Shown here piece after piece: positions 9,555 through 18,410 of a stretch of DNA of 64,000 nucleotides (positions within the stretch are counted from its first letter, which is position 1; every line of letters starts with the position of its first letter). The position numbers and the translations under genes are program-made. Origin of the DNA: RGIG8244 sp045639325 (GTDB lineage Bacteria > Verrucomicrobiota > Lentisphaeria > Victivallales > UBA1829). The stretch lies in NCBI GenBank assembly GCA_045639325.1, contig JAZUCU010000019.1, positions 1 through 64,000 on the forward strand, given 5' to 3'. The notes below the pieces were generated by a model. The model was not told where the DNA came from, did not search any database, and saw nothing but the letters and a program-made list of their open reading frames with translations.

Positions 9555-10739
9555 TCAGGCAAGATAAGCCTTTACATAACGTTCAAGAATGGCATACTTT
9601 TCTCCGCGTGCACTTTCTTTGTACATGGAGCCGATCTGGAAACAGGCTGCACCGCCGGAGGCTGCACCCCATGCCGCAGATTCCATAATGGAAAATTCAC
9701 CGATCTTGCGTCCGGCTTCCATCTGCAAAAGCAGAGATGCAACAATGCCGCCGGCAAAGTTATCGCCACAACCCGTTGTATCGCCACGACGTTCCGGATG
9801 TTCCGCCATATCCTGATCGGCAAGTGCGGAAACGGGGAGAGTCAACACGCCATCCGTCTTGCTGAAAAATCTGCCATCGGACCAGGCGAGGAAGGATTTT
9901 GCACCACAGGTAATGAAGAAGGAAGAAATGCCGCAGGTGGTAAAGAACTTAACCGCTTCCTCAAAATCATTCTTTCCGGCAATACGCAGAGCTTCATCTT
10001 TATCCATGATGAGCAGATCCATATCCTGCCAGGAATCCCGGTCGCCAAGCTGCCACGGTTCCGTTGCCGATTTCTTTTCGCTGCGGAAGTCAAAGACAGT
10101 ACTGACAATGTTGATCTTGCCATCTTTTTTGCCGCGACGCAGAAGACTGCCAAGCTGATCGTGAATACACGGAACCAAAGCTGTCGCAGAGAACCAGAGA
10201 ACATCGCCCTTGAAGAAATCATCGCCGGGGAAATCTTTCACATCCGCCGCTGCAACACCGAGCAGATTCACAAAGGAACGTTCCCCTTTGCCATCATGCC
10301 AGCTGGGATCGGAAAATACAAAGGTGCAGGGTGTCGGACCGGGAATACGCTGATAATGTTCGGTCTTCACTTCGGTTGTTGCAAGACAATCGAAAATGAA
10401 CTGTCCGGTTTCGTCATCGCCGCACAAACCGAAAAAGTCGACCTCGGCATCGGAGTTGTAAAGAATCTGGGCTGCATTGATTGCACCGGCAATGGCAGGG
10501 CCGCCCACGTTTCTTGCACTGACGTCATAACCATTGGACATGGCTTTGATAATGGTTTCCCGGTCAAGGCCGGTAAAACTCTGCACATCTTCCATGAAAA
10601 CAAGTTTACCGATTGCCACGCCGCCATCGCCATTTTCTTTGGAAAGCAGCGGCTGAACTTCCGGGCTTTTGAAATCGGAATGAGTATAAAGATAATCGGT
10701 AAGAGAACACCCGCAAACGGACAAGATTTTCTGTGCCAT
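9555..10739 (-). CDS. PfkB-family carbohydrate/nucleoside kinase
   Basis: 394 residues, ribokinase-fold kinase in the cytoplasm. The second PfkB signature is clear near the C-terminus as GDTTGCGDNFAGG, with the catalytic Asp in GCGDN and its anion hole; the N-terminal GG motif appears as 'NVGGPAIAGA'. It is longer than ribokinase (about 310), mainly because of an N-terminal segment (about residues 1-75). The substrate cannot be told from sequence: sugar or nucleoside. First gene of a unit with azlCD; AAGGAG lies before the ATG. Promoter at 10787-10814. Confidence 0.85.
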   Translation of the reverse strand: MAQKILSVCGCSLTDYLYTHSDFKSPEVQPLLSKENGDGGVAIGKLVFMEDVQSFTGLDRETIIKAMSNGYDVSARNVGGPAIAGAINAAQILYNSDAEVDFFGLCGDDETGQFIFDCLATTEVKTEHYQRIPGPTPCTFVFSDPSWHDGKGERSFVNLLGVAAADVKDFPGDDFFKGDVLWFSATALVPCIHDQLGSLLRRGKKDGKINIVSTVFDFRSEKKSATEPWQLGDRDSWQDMDLLIMDKDEALRIAGKNDFEEAVKFFTTCGISSFFITCGAKSFLAWSDGRFFSKTDGVLTLPVSALADQDMAEHPERRGDTTGCGDNFAGGIVASLLLQMEAGRKIGEFSIMESAAWGAASGGAACFQIGSMYKESARGEKYAILERYVKAYLA

Positions 10740-10786
10740 ATTCTATGACTCCTTGGAATATAATAAAAAATATAAAACACACCCTT

Positions 10787-10814
10787 ATAATACTTCATTT
10801 TCCGCTAAAATCAA
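10787..10814 (-). promoter_or_regulatory. Promoter of the PfkB kinase-azlCD unit
   Basis: Minus strand: -35 TTGATT, 16-base spacer, -10 TATTAT, about 48 bases before the kinase ATG. Confidence 0.55.
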
Positions 10815-10915
10815 GGTAAAAAACTTTTTTTCTTGAAAAAAAACACAAATATCACGCTCTCCATTTGAAAAAATAAATCCGGCATGATATATTTCCGGAA
10901 ACATAAAGAGGTAAA

Positions 10916-10933
10916 TTCAAAAGTCCGGCAAAA
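10916..10933 (+). repeat. 18-base sequence shared with the palindrome near argC
   Basis: TTCAAAAGTCCGGCAAAA is identical to the reverse complement of 57033-57050, which is one arm end of the 155-base palindrome next to argC. Here it stands alone just before the rhodanese gene, followed by AATTG where the other copy reads TTTG. It may be a remnant of the same element or chance in AT-rich DNA. Confidence 0.4.
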
Positions 10934-10964
10934 ATTGCCTCATAAGAAAAGGTTTCGATCCTGT

Positions 10965-11330
10965 ATGAAAAGATTTTCTGCTTTTGTGTTGTTTTCTTTC
11001 GCTTTATGTTTCAACCCGGCATGTAAAGGTCCATCTATGAATGATATAACTGCAAATACGGTTTTGCTCGATGTCAGAACCCCCGCTGAATTTGAAGAAC
11101 GCAATATCCCGGGCAGTATCCTCATCCCCCATGATAAGATTGCAGATGAAATCGCCTCAAAGATTCCCGATAAAAATACATCTCTCGTTGTTTTCTGCCG
11201 CTCCGGCAGACGTTCTGCAATTGCTGCAACCACATTAAAACAGAACGGTTATACAAATATAAAAGATTTGGGTTCTATCGAAAATGCAGCTGAAATCTTA
11301 AAGAAAAAAATCAGTAAAAAGAAACAATAA
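10965..11330 (+). CDS. Rhodanese-domain protein, exported, possible lipoprotein
   Basis: 121 residues from the second in-frame ATG (GAAAAGG 12 bases upstream); the first ATG 27 codons earlier lacks a binding site. An N-terminal hydrophobic segment (4-16) ends at NPAC with C20, a weak lipobox, so the protein is exported and maybe lipidated. The rhodanese domain has 'LLDVRTPAEFEERNIPGS' and the active-site loop CRSGRR with catalytic Cys. Such single-domain proteins handle sulfane sulfur, but the role here is not known. Monocistronic. Confidence 0.85.
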   Translation: MKRFSAFVLFSFALCFNPACKGPSMNDITANTVLLDVRTPAEFEERNIPGSILIPHDKIADEIASKIPDKNTSLVVFCRSGRRSAIAATTLKQNGYTNIKDLGSIENAAEILKKKISKKKQ

Positions 11331-11507
11331 TTTGATACAAATCATAGAACTTCATTGACATTCAATAAGTTACACATTTTTTAAAAAATAGTTACAAGTT
11401 TAGTAATAATAAACATAAAAAAAACTTGATTTTTTTAATTTTTGCTGTAATGTATAGAACATATAGGAAAAGTACGACACACTGGAATTCCGTAATGGAG
11501 GTTTTTT

Positions 11508-12845
11508 GTGCAAGTTTTTGAACCACTGACAAAAGGACGCATTCTTGTTGTAGATGATGACTTGATGATCCGGAAGATGCTGACCGATGTGCTGGTCGCC
11601 AATGGTTTCGATATTGATGCCGTCCCCGGCAGCAGTGAAGCATTGGAAAGGCTGATGGATTATAAATATCATCTGCTCCTGCTGGACGCCAAAATCCCCG
11701 GCATGTCCGGCGTAGAATTCTTGCGCTATTGCAAACAGCATCATCCGGATATGGAAATCATTATGATTACCGGCAAACCGGACCTGGAAGACGCCATTCT
11801 GTCCGTGAAAGATGGTGCTTTTGATTATATTGCGAAACCTTTTTCCACAGAAAAACTGATCCGTCAGATCAAATCCGCACTCGCAGTTCGCAACAAAAGA
11901 CTTGCCGATTTGACGGACCCGATTCTCTCAAAATCCGGCGTGCATTTTCTCGAAGCACAATCGCCCGACCCCAATTGCAAAGTCATCCGTCAGATCGGGT
12001 CCGGCGCCATGTCTACCGTTCTTCAGGTGGAACAGGATGGATGCACGTATGCGTTGAAGGTTCTCCGGAAAAGCATGTTCACCGGCAGTCAGTCGGAAGA
12101 AGCACGACTCACCCGTTTTCTGCGGGAAGCGGACATCCTGTCTAAAGTCAATCACCCCAACGTGGTACGTATTTACCGTGCCGGATTCTCCACCGACGGA
12201 AAAACGCCTTACATTCTTCTGGAATATGTGGATGGCAAGCCGTTGACGGAATACATTAAAAATGATACGCTGAATCTGGAAGAAAAACTTTTTATCCTGA
12301 AACAGACGGCTCAGGCTCTCGATGCTGTTCACAGTCAGAACATTATTCATCGTGACGTAAAGCCTGGCAATATTCTGATCACACAGGGCAATAAAGTCAA
12401 ACTTTCCGACTTCGGTATTGCAAAACTGGCGGGTTCTTCATTGACTCTGCCCCATGAAATGTTAGGTTCGCCCGCATACATGGCTCCCGAAGCGTTTGAA
12501 AATGATGCCAGATTGACGCCCGTCTCGGATATTTTCTCCTTCGGAATTCTCGCGTATGAACTCATTACCGGGGTCAAACCCTTCCATTGCGACAGCGTCC
12601 CCAGGATGATGAAAGCCATTCAGGAAAGCCGTCCGCCGAAACCGGAAAAATACGTGCACGGCTTACCTCATTCCGTGGAAGACTTCCTTGCAAAACTCTT
12701 GAAAAAGAATCCGGAAGAACGGTATCAGGATATGAAACAGGTGATCAACGGAATCAACGTTATTCTCGGCAATGGTCAAATCTCCGGTTCCGTATTCACC
12801 AATACACTGAAACAGATTTTCAACATTCAGAAAGACTGGGAATAA
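11508..12845 (+). CDS. Response-regulator receiver fused to Ser/Thr protein kinase
   Basis: 445 residues, GTG start set by GGAGG six bases upstream. Residues about 10-128 are a CheY-like receiver: acidic pocket VVDDD (16-18), phospho-acceptor D60 in 'LLDAKIPGMS', Thr in 'MITGK' and Lys in 'AKPFS'. Residues about 155-420 are a Hanks-type kinase: glycine loop IGSGAMSTV, ATP-binding K184 (ALKVL), catalytic HRD with D283 (HRDVKPGN), DFG with D301, and APE. All catalytic residues are present. No membrane span, so cytoplasmic. The order receiver-then-kinase links two-component input to Ser/Thr phosphorylation. No histidine kinase adjoins it. Confidence 0.95.
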   Translation: MQVFEPLTKGRILVVDDDLMIRKMLTDVLVANGFDIDAVPGSSEALERLMDYKYHLLLLDAKIPGMSGVEFLRYCKQHHPDMEIIMITGKPDLEDAILSVKDGAFDYIAKPFSTEKLIRQIKSALAVRNKRLADLTDPILSKSGVHFLEAQSPDPNCKVIRQIGSGAMSTVLQVEQDGCTYALKVLRKSMFTGSQSEEARLTRFLREADILSKVNHPNVVRIYRAGFSTDGKTPYILLEYVDGKPLTEYIKNDTLNLEEKLFILKQTAQALDAVHSQNIIHRDVKPGNILITQGNKVKLSDFGIAKLAGSSLTLPHEMLGSPAYMAPEAFENDARLTPVSDIFSFGILAYELITGVKPFHCDSVPRMMKAIQESRPPKPEKYVHGLPHSVEDFLAKLLKKNPEERYQDMKQVINGINVILGNGQISGSVFTNTLKQIFNIQKDWE

Positions 12846-12851
12846 GCCAAT

Positions 12852-13523
12852 TTATTCGGTCAGCCCGGTAACCTGTACATTATTCTTCTTTGCACATTCC
12901 AGCAGAAATTCCAAATCCCCGAGTGAGATATGGTGACTGTGTTTGCCCTCGGGAAGAATGCTGTGCGCATAAAATACAATCTGTTCTTTTGTCCGCCCGA
13001 TCCGTTCGATCATCTGCACGGCTTCCTGCAAATCAAAATGATTGGTCAAGGAAGTCCCGAGCACCAGACGCTTGCCGGTGTCATTGGCATCGAAAAACAA
13101 TTTATCATTCTCCGCCATCCCGGTACGTTCAAACTGACCGGTACGCAGCACATCAAAATGGCGCAACAGTAACGCATCCGTCTCCTCATTGCGCTGACTG
13201 TACGGGTAAGCAAAGGCGCGACATTCAAAACCATATTTGCAGCAGGCTTCCAGCTGGGGAATCAATTCCCGTTCCCAATACCCCTGCAAACCATGTCCGG
13301 ATACAAATTCCAACGCTTTGGCATGGGTAAGCCCGTGGAGTCCAACGGAATGACCGTGCTGTTTCAGAGTGGACATGACAATTGCCGCTTCCTCATCAAT
13401 CTCACCGCAAATAAAAAACGTTGCATGAGCCTGATACCGGTCAAACAACGGCAAGGCATCCAGCCAGGCTGCAAAATGACGGTCATCGAACGTAAGACAC
13501 AATCTGCCTTGAGTAAATTTCAT
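12852..13523 (-). CDS. Polysaccharide deacetylase (NodB homology) family protein
   Basis: 223 residues, no signal peptide. NodB motif 1 is 'LTFDDRH' (metal Asp), motif 2 appears as 'HSVGLHGLTH' with the His pair, and 'RAFAYPYS' corresponds to motif 3. The family removes N- or O-acetyl groups from glycans, but cytoplasmic members act on small molecules or glycan precursors. Convergent with the receiver-kinase gene, seven bases apart, and transcribed from its own promoter at 13566-13593. Substrate unknown. Confidence 0.82.
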   Translation of the reverse strand: MKFTQGRLCLTFDDRHFAAWLDALPLFDRYQAHATFFICGEIDEEAAIVMSTLKQHGHSVGLHGLTHAKALEFVSGHGLQGYWERELIPQLEACCKYGFECRAFAYPYSQRNEETDALLLRHFDVLRTGQFERTGMAENDKLFFDANDTGKRLVLGTSLTNHFDLQEAVQMIERIGRTKEQIVFYAHSILPEGKHSHHISLGDLEFLLECAKKNNVQVTGLTE

Positions 13524-13565
13524 GATTCCACACTTTCCTGTTGATTTTGCTTGAGAATGTATCGA

Positions 13566-13593
13566 ACTATATCACACTTCAGAAAAAAATCAA
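13566..13593 (-). promoter_or_regulatory. Promoter of the NodB-family deacetylase
   Basis: Minus strand: -35 TTGATT, 16-base spacer, -10 TATAGT preceded by TGTGA (extended -10), about 42 bases before the start codon. Confidence 0.58.
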
Positions 13594-13610
13594 ATCCGTT
13601 TTCATACGAC

Positions 13611-13639
13611 TTGAAAAAATAGACTTTATCATGTAAATT
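13611..13639 (+). promoter_or_regulatory. Promoter of proA
   Basis: -35 TTGAAA, 17-base spacer, -10 TAAATT, 35 bases before the proA ATG, which has AGAGGAG upstream. It diverges from the deacetylase promoter, with the two -35 boxes 17 bases apart. Confidence 0.55.
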
Positions 13640-13674
13640 ACAGCCATAAAATTCAAGTAGAGGAGTATTCTGTT

Positions 13675-14916
13675 ATGACAAATGTTATTGAAATTGCACA
13701 ACGCGCAAAATCCGCATCTCAAATCCTGCGCACCGTTTCCGGAAAAGCCAGAGAAAAAGCTCTCAATGCCATGGCTGATAAACTCCTGACTTATCACGAT
13801 GAAGTCATCGCCGCAAATAATGCCGACCTCGAAGCCGCTCCCGATCTGACTCCCGCATTCCGCAAACGTCTCCAGGTCACACCGAAAATTTTTGATTATA
13901 TGCTCAACCGTCTGCGGGAAGCCGCCGCCCTCCCCGATCCCGTCGGAAAAATTCTGGAAGGTCATACCATGCCTTCCGGTCTTCAGGTGCGGAAAACAGC
14001 AGTCCCCATCGGCGTTATCGCCATGATCTATGAAGCACGCCCCAATGTCACCACCGATGCCGCCGCCGTTGCCATCAAGAGCGGAAACGCTGTAATTCTG
14101 AAAGGCGGTTCCGAATCCCTGCGAACCAACCGGGTATTGGCAAAAGCCATGCGGGAAGCTGCAGTGGAAGCCGGACTCCCCGAAGATACCGTACAGCTCA
14201 TCGAAAGCACCGATCATGCTGTCGTCAGCGAACTGTTGAAGCAGGAAGAATATATCGACTTGATCATTCCCCGCGGCGGCAAGAGTCTGATCAAAGCCAT
14301 TTCCGAAGGCACACGCATCCCTGTCCTGAAACATTACGACGGCATTTGTCATCAATACGTGGCGATGGATGCCGACCCCGACATGACGGTACAGCTCATC
14401 GTCAATTCAAAATGTCAGCGTGTGGAAGTCTGCAATGCGTTGGAAACCTTGCTTGTGGATGAAGCCTGTGCCGCAACGATTCTCCCATTGATTGCCGCTG
14501 CATTGAAAGCGGAAGGTGTGGAATTGCGCGGATGTGCCAAGACTTGCGCCATCCTCCCCGATTGCATTGCCGCAACCGATGAAGATTGGGACACCGAATA
14601 TTTGAGTGCCACCTTATCCATCCGCATTGTCAACGGTGTGGAAGAAGCCATGAAACACATTGCGCAGCACGGATCCGGTCATACCGATGGAATCATCACC
14701 AACTCCATGTCTCTGGCGGATCAATTTATTGCCGGCGTGGATTCCGCATCCGTTCTTGTGAATGCGTCGACCCGTCTTTCCGGCGGTGGAGATTATGGTA
14801 TGGGTGCGGTTGTTGGTATCAGTACAGACCGGCTTCATGCACGTGGTCCGGTGGGGCCTTCTGAATTATGTACCTACAAATGGGTTGCGATCGGTAACGG
14901 TCAATTGCGGAAATAA
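13675..14916 (+). CDS. proA: Gamma-glutamyl phosphate reductase
   Basis: 413 residues. NADPH-dependent reduction of gamma-glutamyl phosphate to the semialdehyde, second step of proline synthesis. Aldehyde dehydrogenase fold with 'IGVIAMIYEARPNVT', 'LKGGSESLRTN' and the active-site Cys in 'QRVEVCNALETLLVD' (family form usually reads PGVCNAxETLLV). C-terminal 'RGPVGPSELCTYKWV' is typical ProA. Length is normal. proB is not in the window. Confidence 0.96.
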   Translation: MTNVIEIAQRAKSASQILRTVSGKAREKALNAMADKLLTYHDEVIAANNADLEAAPDLTPAFRKRLQVTPKIFDYMLNRLREAAALPDPVGKILEGHTMPSGLQVRKTAVPIGVIAMIYEARPNVTTDAAAVAIKSGNAVILKGGSESLRTNRVLAKAMREAAVEAGLPEDTVQLIESTDHAVVSELLKQEEYIDLIIPRGGKSLIKAISEGTRIPVLKHYDGICHQYVAMDADPDMTVQLIVNSKCQRVEVCNALETLLVDEACAATILPLIAAALKAEGVELRGCAKTCAILPDCIAATDEDWDTEYLSATLSIRIVNGVEEAMKHIAQHGSGHTDGIITNSMSLADQFIAGVDSASVLVNASTRLSGGGDYGMGAVVGISTDRLHARGPVGPSELCTYKWVAIGNGQLRK

Positions 14917-14956
14917 TTACGGAGAGGTACGGAGGATTACGGAGTTTTACGGTGGG
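14917..14956 (+). repeat. Four tandem TACGG(A/T)G units after proA
   Basis: Immediately after the proA stop the sequence carries four imperfect 8-11 base units starting TTACGGAG, TACGGAG, TTACGGAG and TTTACGGTG. It lies between two convergent genes. It does not form a terminator hairpin. Cause unknown; slipped replication is likely. Confidence 0.6.
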
Positions 14957-14983
14957 GACAAATTTCCGCCGTTATCTTTCTTG

Positions 14984-17215
14984 TTATTCCTCGTCTTTCG
15001 CAAGAATCACCGCCCCAAGCCACGGCAGACGAATCCCCAAGTGATACGGTTGACGGTGGTATGTCCCCTCTACCGCAACCAGTTCGCCGCCATTCAATAA
15101 ACCCGTCCCGCCGTATTCATGACGGTCAGTGGAAAAGACTTCCTTCCATTTGCCGGGCAGCGGAACGCCAATCTCATAATGATCACGGACGACCGGCGTC
15201 AGGTTCAACACAACCACAACCGGATGTTTCCGCTCTTTATCCCAACGGATATATGATAAGACCGATTGGGAATAATCACCCGGCTCAATCCATTGGAAGC
15301 CCTTCTGTGTGAAGTCATCCTGCCAGAGCGCAGGAGTATTTTTATAGTAAAGATTCAAGTCCGACACCATACGCTTGAAGGCATCGTGCATGGGATAACG
15401 CAGCAGAAGCCAATCGAGAGGCTGCGCATAATTCCATTCAATCATTTGGGCAAATTCGGAGCCCATAAACAGCAATTTTTTGCCCGGATGAGTCAGCATG
15501 TAAGTGAACATCGCACGCATATTGGCAAACTGCTGCTGATAATCGCCCGGCATACGTCCGATGAGTGACCGCTTGCCGTGTACCACTTCGTCATGACTGA
15601 ACGGCAGCACGTAATTTTCAGAAAATGCGTACATTAACGAGAATGTCATCTTATTATGATGATAGGAGCGGAACACCGGATCTAATTCAAAATAATCCAA
15701 AGTATCATGCATCCACCCCATGTTCCACTTGAACGTAAAGCCCAGACCACCCTGCCAGACCGGACGGGATACGCCCGGCCAGGATGTGGATTCTTCCGCA
15801 ACCATCATGATGCCGGGAAATTTCTGATGCACTTTCATGTTCAGCTGTTTCAGAAACTCTGCCGCTTCCAGATTACCATCGCCTCCGTATTTGTTCGGGA
15901 GCCATTCCCCGTCTTTACGGGCATAATTCAAATAAAGCATGGATGCCACCGCATCCACACGCAAGCCATCCGCATGATAACGTTCCAGCCAATTCATGGC
16001 GCTGCCGATGAGAAATGAACGGACTTCGTTCCTGCCGAAATTGAAAATGTATGTGCCCCATTCCTTGTGTTCGCCAAGGCGCGGGTCTTCATGTTCATAA
16101 AGACAGGTGCCATCGAATCTGCCGAGAGAAAAAGCATCTTTCGGGAAATGCGCAGGAACCCAGTCAAGAATCACGCCGATGTCATTTTCATGCATGTAAT
16201 TGATGAAAAATGCAAAATCTTCCGGCGTCCCGAACCGGGCACTGGGCGCATAAAATCCGGTTACCTGATAGCCCCAGGACATATCAAGTGGATGCTCGCT
16301 CACCGGCAGCAATTCCACATGGGTGTAATGCATTTCCTTGAGATAAGCGGCCAATGCAACGGCAATTTCCCGATAATTCGGAAAGTCTTTCCCATCCATC
16401 GCGGCGGCAAGAGAGGGATGTCCCCAGGAGCCCAGGTGGACTTCATAAATATTGACCGGTTCTTCCAGAATATTCTTCTGCGCACGCTTCGCCATCCAGC
16501 GGTCATCAGACCATTGGAACGGTGCCGATTTGGGAACAACGCCGGAATTTTCGGGGCGCATCTGCGTTTGTCCGACATAAGGATCCAACTTACAGACAAG
16601 TTCACCGGCGGCAGTGCGGATCTCATATTTGTAAATATCACCGGCTTTCAAACAAGGAATAAACAGATCCCAGATACCGGATTGACCAAGCAGACGCATC
16701 GGGTGACGCCGTCCGTCCCAGCAATTGAAGTCGCCAACAACGGATACTCTTGTCGCATTGGGAGCCCAAACAGCAAACGTTACACCATGCACGCCGCCCA
16801 TATCACACTCATGTGCGCCCATAAATTCCCAGACACGTTCATGTTCGCCGCGGCTGAACAGATACAAATCCATTTCGCCGGGATGAGGCATGAACTGATA
16901 TGGGTCTTCCGCGGTAAAAACCGTATCGCCATATTGTTTTTCCAGCTGATAGGCAAAATGCTGCTTCCGATCAGGGAACGCAACAGCAAACAAGCCGTCG
17001 GGATGCAGCTTCGTCATTGGATGACGTTCGCCATCCGCAAGAAGTGTGATGCAGTCTGCTCCGGGATCGAATGCGCGGACAACAACAGAACCGTTCTCAA
17101 GATTGTGCATTCCGAGAATGGCATGAGGATCCCGAATCGTTCCATTGAGCAATTGTTTAAAAAGAGAAACGGGGGGAAGAAGCGGATTTTTCATCGACAC
17201 TGTTTTATCAGGCAT
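14984..17215 (-). CDS. glgB: 1,4-alpha-glucan branching enzyme
   Basis: 743 residues from the ATG with GGAG seven bases upstream; a 12-codon upstream extension lacks a site. Forms alpha-1,6 branches in glycogen. An N1 beta-domain and a CBM48 domain ('GVTFAVWAPNATRVSVVGDFN') precede the GH13 barrel: 'DWVPAHFPKD', nucleophile Asp in 'GLRVDAVASML', acid/base Glu in 'MMVAEESTS', and 'PFSHDEVVHGK'. C-terminal beta-domain complete. It follows asd by 57 bases; the two may be co-transcribed. No other glycogen genes adjoin. Confidence 0.97.
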   Translation of the reverse strand: MPDKTVSMKNPLLPPVSLFKQLLNGTIRDPHAILGMHNLENGSVVVRAFDPGADCITLLADGERHPMTKLHPDGLFAVAFPDRKQHFAYQLEKQYGDTVFTAEDPYQFMPHPGEMDLYLFSRGEHERVWEFMGAHECDMGGVHGVTFAVWAPNATRVSVVGDFNCWDGRRHPMRLLGQSGIWDLFIPCLKAGDIYKYEIRTAAGELVCKLDPYVGQTQMRPENSGVVPKSAPFQWSDDRWMAKRAQKNILEEPVNIYEVHLGSWGHPSLAAAMDGKDFPNYREIAVALAAYLKEMHYTHVELLPVSEHPLDMSWGYQVTGFYAPSARFGTPEDFAFFINYMHENDIGVILDWVPAHFPKDAFSLGRFDGTCLYEHEDPRLGEHKEWGTYIFNFGRNEVRSFLIGSAMNWLERYHADGLRVDAVASMLYLNYARKDGEWLPNKYGGDGNLEAAEFLKQLNMKVHQKFPGIMMVAEESTSWPGVSRPVWQGGLGFTFKWNMGWMHDTLDYFELDPVFRSYHHNKMTFSLMYAFSENYVLPFSHDEVVHGKRSLIGRMPGDYQQQFANMRAMFTYMLTHPGKKLLFMGSEFAQMIEWNYAQPLDWLLLRYPMHDAFKRMVSDLNLYYKNTPALWQDDFTQKGFQWIEPGDYSQSVLSYIRWDKERKHPVVVVLNLTPVVRDHYEIGVPLPGKWKEVFSTDRHEYGGTGLLNGGELVAVEGTYHRQPYHLGIRLPWLGAVILAKDEE

Positions 17216-17272
17216 AAAAACACTCCGTTTCTCCCACCCCGGGAAAAGCAAATTTCTTACAGAAAAATTAAA

Positions 17273-18289
17273 TTATTTTCCTTTGATAAGAACTTCTGCA
17301 ATCTGTACGGCGTTGAGCGCAGCACCTTTCAGGAGCTGGTCACCGCTGACAAAGATATCCAAACCGCGTTTGTCTGTGCGGGACACATCCTGACGGATAC
17401 GGCCTGCGAGGACATCGTATTTGTTTGTTGCATCGAGAGGCATCGGGTAAACTTTGTTTGCGGGATCGTCGCAAACTTCCACACCGGGAGCTGCGCTGAG
17501 GATTGCTCTGGCTTCTTCGGGTGTGATTTCGTTTTCGAATTCCAGGTTCAAGGATTCAGAGTGGGCGCGGAGAACAGGAACGCGGACGCATGTGCAGGAA
17601 ATTGCGGCTTCCGGCAGGTGCATGATCTTGCGTGTTTCTTTGACCATCTTCATTTCTTCTTTGGTGTAACCGTTGTCCTGGAAGACGTCGATGTGCGGGA
17701 AGAGGTTGAAAGCAAGACGCTGTGCCATGTATTCAACTTTGACTTCTTCGCCAGCGAGAGCAGCTTTGGTCTGTTCGATCAGTTCAGCCATAGCTTTTGC
17801 TCCGCCGCCGGATGCAGCCTGATAGGTGCTGGCAACCATGCGTTTCAGACCTTTGGCTTTGTGGAGCGGCCACACAACTACGCACATGATGGCAGTTGTG
17901 CAGTTCGGGTTGGCAATGATACCTTTGTGTTTGAAGACGTCTTCAGCGTTGACTTCGGGAACAACCAGCGGCACATTATCATCCATACGGAAGCAGCTGG
18001 AGTTATCGATCATCACGCAGCCTGCATCAACACATGCGGGAGCGTATTCTTTGGAAATAGAACCGCCTGCGCTGAAAAGAGCAATATCAACACCCTTGAA
18101 AGAGTCTTTTGTCAATTCTTCAACTGTAATTTCTTCGCCGCGGAATTTGAACTTTTTACCAACAGAACGGGCGGATGCCAGAAGTTTAATGTCGGAAACA
18201 GGGAAATTACGTTTTTCCAATGTTTCCATCATTTCGATGCCGACTGCACCGGTTGCGCCTACAACTGCGACTTTTTTTCCATTACTCAT
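17273..18289 (-). CDS. asd: Aspartate-semialdehyde dehydrogenase
   Basis: 338 residues from the ATG with GGAG upstream; a longer in-frame N-terminus (43 codons) covers the promoter and is not used. Converts aspartyl phosphate to the semialdehyde for lysine/DAP, threonine and methionine. Nucleotide-binding 'VVGATGAVG', active-site Cys in 'NPNCTTAIM', and 'QAASGGGAKAM' of the substrate domain. Length is typical of the short Asd subgroup. Promoter at 18336-18364. Confidence 0.96.
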   Translation of the reverse strand: MSNGKKVAVVGATGAVGIEMMETLEKRNFPVSDIKLLASARSVGKKFKFRGEEITVEELTKDSFKGVDIALFSAGGSISKEYAPACVDAGCVMIDNSSCFRMDDNVPLVVPEVNAEDVFKHKGIIANPNCTTAIMCVVVWPLHKAKGLKRMVASTYQAASGGGAKAMAELIEQTKAALAGEEVKVEYMAQRLAFNLFPHIDVFQDNGYTKEEMKMVKETRKIMHLPEAAISCTCVRVPVLRAHSESLNLEFENEITPEEARAILSAAPGVEVCDDPANKVYPMPLDATNKYDVLAGRIRQDVSRTDKRGLDIFVSGDQLLKGAALNAVQIAEVLIKGK

Positions 18290-18335
18290 GTTACAACTCC
18301 ATTGTAATTTGTTTTTTTGTTGCATAATTACAGAT

Positions 18336-18364
18336 AATATACATCCCGTTTTATGCTTTTTCAA
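18336..18364 (-). promoter_or_regulatory. Promoter of asd (and perhaps glgB)
   Basis: Minus strand: -35 TTGAAA, 17-base spacer, -10 TATATT, about 46 bases before the asd ATG. Confidence 0.6.
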
Positions 18365-18410
18365 ACAGATTTTTCCCTGCCGTAAAAAAAATTTTAAAAG
18401 ATTTTCTCCT

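Noticed and set aside
10884..10964. Longer N-terminus for the rhodanese protein
   Set aside because: No ribosome binding site and the added 27 residues are basic, placing the signal segment away from the N-terminus; the ATG at 10965 fits better.
16067..18307. 746-codon open frame on the plus strand
   Set aside because: It is the antisense of glgB and asd in register and reads through their intergenic gap; composition is not protein-like.
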